From Pseudomonas lurida (GTDB taxonomy: Bacteria; Pseudomonadota; Gammaproteobacteria; Pseudomonadales; Pseudomonadaceae), in the NCBI RefSeq assembly GCF_013522705.1, contig NZ_JAAMRE010000002.1, forward strand, positions 62,001 through 126,000: a stretch of DNA of 64,000 nt. The letters are read 5' to 3'. Under the pieces are notes generated by a model. It was not told where the DNA came from, did no database searches, and saw nothing but the letters and a program-made list of their open reading frames with translations. The translations under genes and the position numbers were made by a program. Numbering within the stretch: position 1 is the stretch's first letter; each line of letters opens with the position of its first letter. Positions 57,580 through 64,000 of the stretch are shown in pieces.

Positions 57580-58653
57580 ATGCGTCCAGCCCGTGCCCTG
57601 ATCGACCTCCAAGCCTTGCGCCACAACTACCAATTGGCCCGTGAAGTCACGGGCGCCAAGGCGCTTGCCGTGATCAAGGCCGATGCCTACGGCCATGGCG
57701 CCGTGCGGGTGGCCCAGGCGCTGGAGGCGCAGGCCGATGGTTTTGCCGTGGCCTGCATCGAGGAAGCACTGGAACTGCGTGCCGCCGGCATTCGTGGGCC
57801 GGTGCTGCTGCTGGAAGGCTTTTTTGAAGCCGACGAGCTACCGCTGATCATCGAGCATGATTTCTGGTGTGTGGTGCATTCGCTGTGGCAACTGGAAGCT
57901 ATCGAACAGGCTCGCTTGAGCAAACCGCTGACCGTGTGGTTGAAACTGGATTCGGGCATGCATCGTGTCGGCCTGCATCCCAAGGATTATCACGAGGCTT
58001 ACCAACGCCTGCTGGCCACCGGCAGCGTTGCAAAAATCGTCTTGATGAGCCACTTCGCACGTGCCGATGAGCTCGATTGCGTGAGCAGCGATGAGCAAGT
58101 GGCGGTGTTTGACGCGGCGCGCCAGGGCCTGGCGGCCGAGGTGAGCCTGCGCAATTCGCCGTCGGTGATGGGCTGGCCGAATGTGTCCAGCGACTGGGTG
58201 CGCCCCGGCATCATGCTGTACGGCGCCACGCCGTTTGGCGAAGACCAGGCCGTGGCCGCGCGCCTGCAGCCGGTAATGACCCTGGAATCGAAAGTGATCT
58301 GCGTGCGTGAGCTGCCGGCGGGTGAGCCAGTGGGCTACGGCGCCAGGTTCATCACGCCCAAACCCATGCGGATCGGTGTGGTCGCCATGGGTTACGCCGA
58401 TGGCTACCCACGTCACGCTCCCACCGGGACGCCGGTGCTGGTGGCTGGGCAGCGCAGCCGGTTGCTGGGGCGCGTGTCCATGGACATGCTTTGTATCGAC
58501 CTGACGGACGTGCCTCAGGCCGGTCTGGGATCGACGGTGGAATTGTGGGGAAAAAACATCCTGGCCAGCGACGTCGCCGTCGCCGCCGACACCATCCCCT
58601 ACCAGATTTTCTGCAACCTGCGGCGGGTGCCAAGGCTCTACTCCGAGGCCTGA
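57580..58653 (+). CDS. dadX: Alanine racemase, catabolic DadX
   Basis: The 357-residue protein has the PLP lysine in [11 protein letters not shown] (Lys33) and the C-terminal domain with GYGARF and [10 protein letters not shown]. It interconverts L- and D-alanine, feeding DadA. It lies after a strong terminator, so it may need read-through or its own promoter. It is 114 bases before pauR on the same strand. Confidence 0.95.
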   Translation: MRPARALIDLQALRHNYQLAREVTGAKALAVIKADAYGHGAVRVAQALEAQADGFAVACIEEALELRAAGIRGPVLLLEGFFEADELPLIIEHDFWCVVHSLWQLEAIEQARLSKPLTVWLKLDSGMHRVGLHPKDYHEAYQRLLATGSVAKIVLMSHFARADELDCVSSDEQVAVFDAARQGLAAEVSLRNSPSVMGWPNVSSDWVRPGIMLYGATPFGEDQAVAARLQPVMTLESKVICVRELPAGEPVGYGARFITPKPMRIGVVAMGYADGYPRHAPTGTPVLVAGQRSRLLGRVSMDMLCIDLTDVPQAGLGSTVELWGKNILASDVAVAADTIPYQIFCNLRRVPRLYSEA

Positions 58654-58694
58654 GCGCCGTTACGAATGGAGCTGGTCGGGATTTAGGCCAAAGT

Positions 58695-58740
58695 GTTGTA
58701 AATACTGAACGCTGTCGCCATGATAACGCTCAATTACAAC
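58695..58740. promoter_or_regulatory. Inverted repeat upstream of pauR
   Basis: GTTGTAA (58695-58701) and TTACAAC (58734-58740) are perfect inverted 7-mers 32 bases apart, just before the pauR ribosome-binding site. Autoregulation by PauR is possible but untested. Confidence 0.35.
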
Positions 58741-58767
58741 AAGCCTGAATCCTAGGAGGCACCTGCA

Positions 58768-59316
58768 TTGGACGTCGGCGAACGACTGCAATCCATCCGT
58801 AAACTCAAAGGTCTTTCCCAGCGTGAGCTCGCCAAGCGCGCGGGTGTCACCAACAGCACCATTTCGATGATCGAAAAAAACAGTGTCAGCCCCTCGATCA
58901 GCTCCTTGCGCAAGGTGCTGGGCGGCATTCCGATGTCCATGGTCGAGTTCTTTTCCGAAGAGATCCTCCAGGAAATACCGACGCAGATCGTCTATAAAGC
59001 CAATGAGCTGATCGATATCTCCGACGGCGCGGTCACCATGAAGCTGGTGGGCCGGGCGCACCCCAGCCGGGCTATCGCGTTCCTCAACGAGATCTATCCG
59101 CCGGGCGCCGACACCGGTGAGGAAATGCTCACCCACGAAGGTGAGGAAACCGGGATTTTGCTTGAGGGCCGCTTGGAGTTGGTGGTCGGTCTTGAAACTT
59201 TTGTGCTCGAAGCGGGCGATAGCTACTACTTTGAAAGCACCAAGCCCCACCGTTTCCGCAACCCGTTCGACGTGCCGGCGCGACTAATCAGCGCAGCCAC
59301 ACCCGCGAACTTTTAA
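58768..59316 (+). CDS. pauR: PauR/PuuR-type regulator of polyamine catabolism
   Basis: The 182-residue protein joins a Xre helix-turn-helix (about 5-60, GLSQRELAKRAGVTNSTISMIE) to a C-terminal cupin (about 105-178), the PuuR layout. It represses polyamine-degradation genes until an intermediate binds. The start is TTG at 58768, supported by AGGAGG eight bases upstream. It follows dadX in the same direction. Confidence 0.9.
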   Translation: MDVGERLQSIRKLKGLSQRELAKRAGVTNSTISMIEKNSVSPSISSLRKVLGGIPMSMVEFFSEEILQEIPTQIVYKANELIDISDGAVTMKLVGRAHPSRAIAFLNEIYPPGADTGEEMLTHEGEETGILLEGRLELVVGLETFVLEAGDSYYFESTKPHRFRNPFDVPARLISAATPANF

Positions 59317-59485
59317 CACAAGAGGCGTCCTGCCAGCGTTGCAGAGCCGCCCGTGGCAGTATCCGCGAGGCTGAATCTCCCTTTATTTAATGGGGTTGTT
59401 TCGGCCAGGCGGGCTAACCGTTATACTTTCGCCGCCTGCGAAACCGTGGCCGTAGGCGTGAATAGCCACCATTGAGGGTGAACGC

Positions 59486-59908
59486 GTGAACCTAATTATG
59501 AAAATGCTGGCTGCACCAGCAACCGTACTGGCCCTCTGGGCTGTCAGCGCTCAAGCTGCGACCAACGATGAGATCGCCAAGCGCCTGGAGCCTGTCGGCC
59601 AGGTGTGCGTCCAGGGCCAGGAATGCAAGGGCATGGAGGTGGCCGTGACGGCGGGCGGCGGCGGTGCGAAAACGCCGGATGACATCATCGCCAAGCATTG
59701 CAATGCATGCCACGGCACAGGTTTGCTGGGCGCGCCGAAAATCGGCGATACCGCGGCCTGGAAAGAGCGCGCCGATCACCAGGGCGGCCTTGATGGCATC
59801 CTGGCCAAAGCCATTACCGGTATCAACGCCATGCCGCCCAAAGGTACCTGCGCCGATTGCTCCGATGAGGAGCTCAAGGGCGCCATCAAGAAGATGTCCG
59901 GTCTGTAA
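59486..59908 (+). CDS. cycB: Cytochrome c5-type protein
   Basis: The 140-residue protein has a signal ending near SAQAAT (about residue 24), a single heme motif CNACH and a later CADC pair typical of c5 cytochromes. It is likely a periplasmic electron carrier. GTG 59486 with GAGGGTG upstream is the start used; ATG 59498 would shorten the signal. A -10-like TATACT lies at 59422-59427. Confidence 0.92.
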   Translation: MNLIMKMLAAPATVLALWAVSAQAATNDEIAKRLEPVGQVCVQGQECKGMEVAVTAGGGGAKTPDDIIAKHCNACHGTGLLGAPKIGDTAAWKERADHQGGLDGILAKAITGINAMPPKGTCADCSDEELKGAIKKMSGL

Positions 59909-59930
59909 CCCGGCTAGCTTCGCCAAAAAT

Positions 59931-59952
59931 GCCGCTTCCGAGCGGCTTTTTT
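59931..59952 (+). terminator. Terminator after cycB
   Basis: GCCGCT and AGCGGC form a stem with a TCCG loop followed by TTTTTT. Confidence 0.88.
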
Positions 59953-60044
59953 GTGCCTGCAATTGATAGGTCGAGGCTGGTTATTGCAGCAAAGACCCTG
60001 CAAGCTCGGTCCAACTCCAATTCATGGAATGTCAGGAGGGTCGG

Positions 60045-61967
60045 ATGGTGCAGTTGTGTTCAATCGAGCAAGCAGTTGATGACGTACTGGCGCGGTTGCC
60101 GGCGCATATCCATATGGGCCTGCCGCTGGGCCTGGGCAAGCCCAATCTGTTTGTCAACGCGCTGTACCGGCGTATCGCCAAGCTGCCGGAGCGGGCACTG
60201 ACGATCTACACCGCCTTGAGCCTGGGCCGCCCGACATTGGGCGACGGTTTGCAGAAGCGCTTTCTCGAACCCTTCATCGAGCGTGTGTTCGGCGATTACC
60301 CCGAGCTGGATTTCCTCGCCGGCCTGCACACAGACAGCTTGCCGGCCAATATCCGCGTGCAGCAATTCTTCATGCAACCCGGCAGCCTGCTGCACAGTGC
60401 ATCTGCGCAGCAGGACTACGTCAGCAGCAATTACAGCCACGCCGCCCGCGACATCAACGCCGCCGGCCTGAACCTGGTGGCGCAGCTGGTCGCCAGCAGT
60501 GCCGAACACCCCGACCGTCTGAGCCTGAGCTGCAACCCCGACATTACCCTCGACCTGCTGCCGATGATCGCCAGGCGCCGTGACGCGGGTGAAACCATCC
60601 TGATCGTCGGTCAGGTTCACACCGACTTACCCTACATGCCCGGGGATTCCGAGCTGGGCATGGACGCGTTCGACTACCTGCTCGACGAAAAGGACAGCAC
60701 CACGCTGTTTTCCACACCCAATATGCCGGTGGGTTTCCAGGATCACTTTATCGGCCTGCACACCAGCACCCTGGTACGCGACGGCGGCACGTTGCAGATT
60801 GGTATCGGCTCGATGGGCGATGCACTCACGGCCGCACTGCTGGCGCGTCAGGCGGACAACGAGGCCTATCGCCTGCTGCTGACGGACCTGGATGTATACC
60901 GCTGGGCGCCGTTGATCAGCCGTGAAGGCGGGGTTGCGCCGTTCGCCCGTGGCCTGTACGGCTGCAGCGAAATGTTCGTGAATGGCCTGCTGGTACTGGC
61001 CGACGCGGGCATCGTGCGGCGCAAGGTGTACCCGGATGTCGCCACTCAAGAACAGGCCAACGCGGGCTTGCTCGATGACGCCGCGCAGACCGATGGCGTG
61101 TCGATCCACGGCGGTTTCTTTCTAGGGCCTCGGAGTTTTTACCAGCGCTTGCAGGAAATGACCCACGCCAAGCGCCTTGAATTCAACATGACAGGTATCA
61201 GTTACATCAACGAGCTGTACGGTCAGGAGGCACTCAAGCGCCTGCAGCGCCAGGATGCGCGCTTTATCAACAGCGCGATCATGGTGACGCTGCTGGGCGC
61301 GGGCGTGGCCGACCAGTTGGAAGACGGCCATGTACTCAGCGGGGTCGGTGGGCAATACAACTTTGTCGCCCAGGGCCATGCGCTGGAGGGCGCTCGCTCG
61401 ATCCTGATCCTGCGGAGCTGGCGCGAATCGGCCGGGGAGGTCAGTTCCAATATCGTCTGGGACTACGGTCACTGCACCATTCCCCGGCACCTGCGGGACA
61501 TCGTCATTACCGAATACGGCATCGCGGACTTACGCGGTCAGACGGACGCCAAGGTGATCGAGGCTTTGCTCAGCATCACCGACTCGCGCTTCCAGAATGA
61601 CCTGATCCAACAGGCGCAGAAGGCCGGCAAATTGCCCAAGGATTTCCAGCTGGATCCGCGGTTCAGCGACAACACGCCCGAACGGTTGCAGGGTATCCAG
61701 GCGCGACACCGACGCTTGTTCCCCGAATATCCGCTGGGCAGCGATTTCACTCAGGAGGAGCGAGATCTGTTGCGGGCGCTGAACTGGCTCAAGAGCAAAT
61801 TCAAGCTGACGGAGATTCTCGAGTTGGGCAAGGCTGCATTGGATGCGCCGGAACCGGAAGCGTTTCCAGAGCATTTGAGGCGGATGCAGTTGGACAAGCC
61901 TGAGGGTTTGAAGGAGGACCTCTATCAGCGCCTGTTACTCGCTGGCTTACAAGCAACCGCACACTAA
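60045..61967 (+). CDS. Acetyl-CoA hydrolase/transferase family protein
   Basis: The 640-residue protein has a C-terminal acetyl-CoA hydrolase/transferase core (GVGGQYNFVAQGHAL, then ITEYGIADLRGQTDAKV), with an N-terminal half of the same fold. It probably moves CoA between acyl groups; donor and acceptor are unknown. ATG 60045 has AGGAGG five bases upstream, so the ATG at 60024 is less likely. It is single between a terminator and a REP doublet. Confidence 0.85.
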   Translation: MVQLCSIEQAVDDVLARLPAHIHMGLPLGLGKPNLFVNALYRRIAKLPERALTIYTALSLGRPTLGDGLQKRFLEPFIERVFGDYPELDFLAGLHTDSLPANIRVQQFFMQPGSLLHSASAQQDYVSSNYSHAARDINAAGLNLVAQLVASSAEHPDRLSLSCNPDITLDLLPMIARRRDAGETILIVGQVHTDLPYMPGDSELGMDAFDYLLDEKDSTTLFSTPNMPVGFQDHFIGLHTSTLVRDGGTLQIGIGSMGDALTAALLARQADNEAYRLLLTDLDVYRWAPLISREGGVAPFARGLYGCSEMFVNGLLVLADAGIVRRKVYPDVATQEQANAGLLDDAAQTDGVSIHGGFFLGPRSFYQRLQEMTHAKRLEFNMTGISYINELYGQEALKRLQRQDARFINSAIMVTLLGAGVADQLEDGHVLSGVGGQYNFVAQGHALEGARSILILRSWRESAGEVSSNIVWDYGHCTIPRHLRDIVITEYGIADLRGQTDAKVIEALLSITDSRFQNDLIQQAQKAGKLPKDFQLDPRFSDNTPERLQGIQARHRRLFPEYPLGSDFTQEERDLLRALNWLKSKFKLTEILELGKAALDAPEPEAFPEHLRRMQLDKPEGLKEDLYQRLLLAGLQATAH

Positions 61968-61985
61968 AACCAACACAGGGCCAAC

Positions 61986-62074
61986 TGTGGAAGGGGGCGT
62001 GCCCCCGATAGCGGCGTATCAATCCCAAATGTGTTGGCTGAACCACTGTTATCGGGGGCAAGCCCCCTCCCACA
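61986..62074. repeat. REP doublet (REPIN), GGGGGC class
   Basis: Two 25-base inverted arms at 61986-62010 and 62050-62074 differ at two positions. They share the core of the element at 18130, but with a longer spacer. The element lies between the convergent hydrolase and xpt genes. Confidence 0.87.
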
Positions 62075-62102
62075 TTTTGATGCGTGTTCACCTCGTAGCA
62101 AA

Positions 62103-62687
<585 letters not shown>

Positions 62688-62733
62688 CTAATGGCGCGTT
62701 GTGCGCCGAAAGTAGATTAAAAAGTAGTCGATT

Positions 62734-64000
62734 CTAGCGCTTTAACATCGCGCGTATGTCCGCCAGGGCGGTATTGCCGCGAACGGCCTTCACCTCGGTC
62801 GGGGTGTCGTCATTGCCTTCCCAGGCCAGGTCGTCCGGCGGCAGTTCGTCGAGGAACCGGCTGGGGGCACAATCGATGATTTCGCCGTATTGCTTGCGCT
62901 TGGCGGCAAAGGTGAAGGCCAGGGTCTGACGCGCGCGGGTAATGCCCACGTAGGCCAGGCGCCGTTCTTCCTCGATGGTGTCGGCTTCGATGCTGGAGCG
63001 GTGCGGGAGGATTTCCTCTTCCATGCCCATGATGAACACGTAGGGGAATTCCAGACCCTTGGACGCATGCAAGGTCATCATTTGTACACCTTCGGCGCCG
63101 TCTTCCTCTTCCTGCTGGCGTTCGAGCATGTCACGCAGTACCAGCTTGCCGATGGCGTCTTCGACGGTCATTTCGCCGTCTTCGTCTTTTTCCAGGGTGT
63201 TCTTCAGCGCCTCGATCAGGAACCAGACGTTGCCCATACGGTAATCCGCGGCCTTGTCGCTGGAGCTGTTGGTGCGCAGCCAGTTTTCATAGTCGATGTC
63301 CATGACCATGCTGCGCAGGGCGCTGATCGGGTCTTCGCCGGCGCATTGCTCGCGCACCTTGTCCATAAAGCGTTTGAAGCGCGACAGGCGGTCGGTGAAG
63401 CGCGTGTCCAGGTGTTCGCCCAGGCCGATTTCGTCGGTGGCGGCGTACATCGAGATCTTACGTTCGGTAGCGTAGTTGCCGAGCTTTTCCAGGGTCGTCG
63501 AACCGATCTCCCGGCGTGGCACGTTGATGACGCGCAGGAAGGCGTTGTCGTCGTCCGGGTTTACGATCAGGCGGAAGTACGCCATCAGGTCTTTGACTTC
63601 CTGGCGTCCGAAAAAGCTGTTGCCGCCCGACAGGCGATACGGCACCTGGTGATGCTGCAACTTCAACTCGATCAGCTTGGCCTGGTAGTTGCCCCGATAC
63701 AGGATCGCAAAATCGCTATAGGGCCGGTCGGTGCGCAAGTGCAGGCTGAGGATCTCGACGGCCACGCGCTCGGCTTCGGCGTCTTCGTTGCGGCAACGGA
63801 TCACGCGGATCTCGTCGCCGTGGCCCATCTCGCTCCACAGCTGTTTTTCGAACTCGTGGGGGTTGTTGGAGATCAGCACGTTGGCGCAGCGCAGGATGCG
63901 GCTGGTGGAGCGGTAGTTCTGCTCCAGCATCACCACTTTCAAGGATGGGTAATCCTCCTTGAGCAGCATCAGGTTTTCCGGACGAGCGCCGCGCCAGGCG
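62734..64000 (-). CDS. rep: ATP-dependent DNA helicase Rep, C-terminal part
   Basis: About 421 codons are in the window; the start lies beyond the right edge. Superfamily I motifs seen are LEQNYRSTSRIL, MMTLHASKGLEFPYVF and EERRLAYVGITRARQTL. The N-terminal ATPase motifs are outside the window. Rep is a 3'-5' helicase that clears proteins ahead of replication forks. Confidence 0.95.
   Translation of the reverse strand, partial: AWRGARPENLMLLKEDYPSLKVVMLEQNYRSTSRILRCANVLISNNPHEFEKQLWSEMGHGDEIRVIRCRNEDAEAERVAVEILSLHLRTDRPYSDFAILYRGNYQAKLIELKLQHHQVPYRLSGGNSFFGRQEVKDLMAYFRLIVNPDDDNAFLRVINVPRREIGSTTLEKLGNYATERKISMYAATDEIGLGEHLDTRFTDRLSRFKRFMDKVREQCAGEDPISALRSMVMDIDYENWLRTNSSSDKAADYRMGNVWFLIEALKNTLEKDEDGEMTVEDAIGKLVLRDMLERQQEEEDGAEGVQMMTLHASKGLEFPYVFIMGMEEEILPHRSSIEADTIEEERRLAYVGITRARQTLAFTFAAKRKQYGEIIDCAPSRFLDELPPDDLAWEGNDDTPTEVKAVRGNTALADIRAMLKR

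Overview
The window is a GC-rich, densely packed chromosomal segment from a gamma-proteobacterium. Gene content and order (oxyR-recG, spoT-rpoZ-gmk-yicC-rph-crc-pyrE-argB-algC-dut-coaBC-radC, dadRAX with pauR, rep-xpt) match the Pseudomonas chromosome. The REP palindromes with GGGCTTGCCC cores point to the P. fluorescens group. This assignment comes from recalled synteny and protein motifs; no search was run.

Bases 1-18101 hold one arm of a type VI secretion locus of the HSI-I (H1) type. A truncated tssA leaves the window on the minus strand. Divergent from it are fha1-tssJ-tssK-tssL-tssM-tagF-pppA-ppkA-tagT-tagS-tagR-tagQ on the plus strand, mostly with overlapping start and stop codons. This arm carries the membrane complex (TssJLM), the baseplate protein TssK and the threonine-phosphorylation switch (TagQRST, PpkA, PppA, Fha, TagF). 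Sheath, Hcp, VgrG and ClpV genes are not here. A small SCP2-like gene and a REP doublet end the region.

Bases 18217-41110 are mostly housekeeping: an HDOD signalling protein, RecG, OxyR, ExbB-ExbD-TonB, RidA, SpoT, omega subunit, guanylate kinase, YicC, RNase PH, Crc, PyrE, ArgB, AlgC, dUTPase, CoaBC, RadC and a lone peptide-binding protein. Several convergent pairs share hairpin terminators.

Bases 41393-53472 run from the rpmB-rpmG operon through a cupin, a polyamine-type aldehyde dehydrogenase, an MFS transporter and a phospholipase-D-like lipoprotein. A compact chaperone-usher operon and a MocR regulator divergent from a DUF1127 gene follow. The fimbrial and MocR block looks like an accessory insertion that splits polyamine-catabolism genes.

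Bases 53473-64000 hold a PuuB-like oxidase, a YkgJ-type protein, the Lrp-family regulator with dadA, a second RidA and dadX, then pauR, cytochrome c5, an acetyl-CoA hydrolase/transferase homologue, xpt and the 3' part of rep. I saw no rRNA, tRNA, CRISPR array, insertion sequence or prophage. The most interesting unexplained signals are regulatory: a strong terminator inside the dadA-ridA-dadX array, a palindrome between crc and pyrE, operator-like repeats beside mocR/DUF1127 and the cupin/aldehyde dehydrogenase pair, and structured leaders at tssA/fha1 and rpmB.
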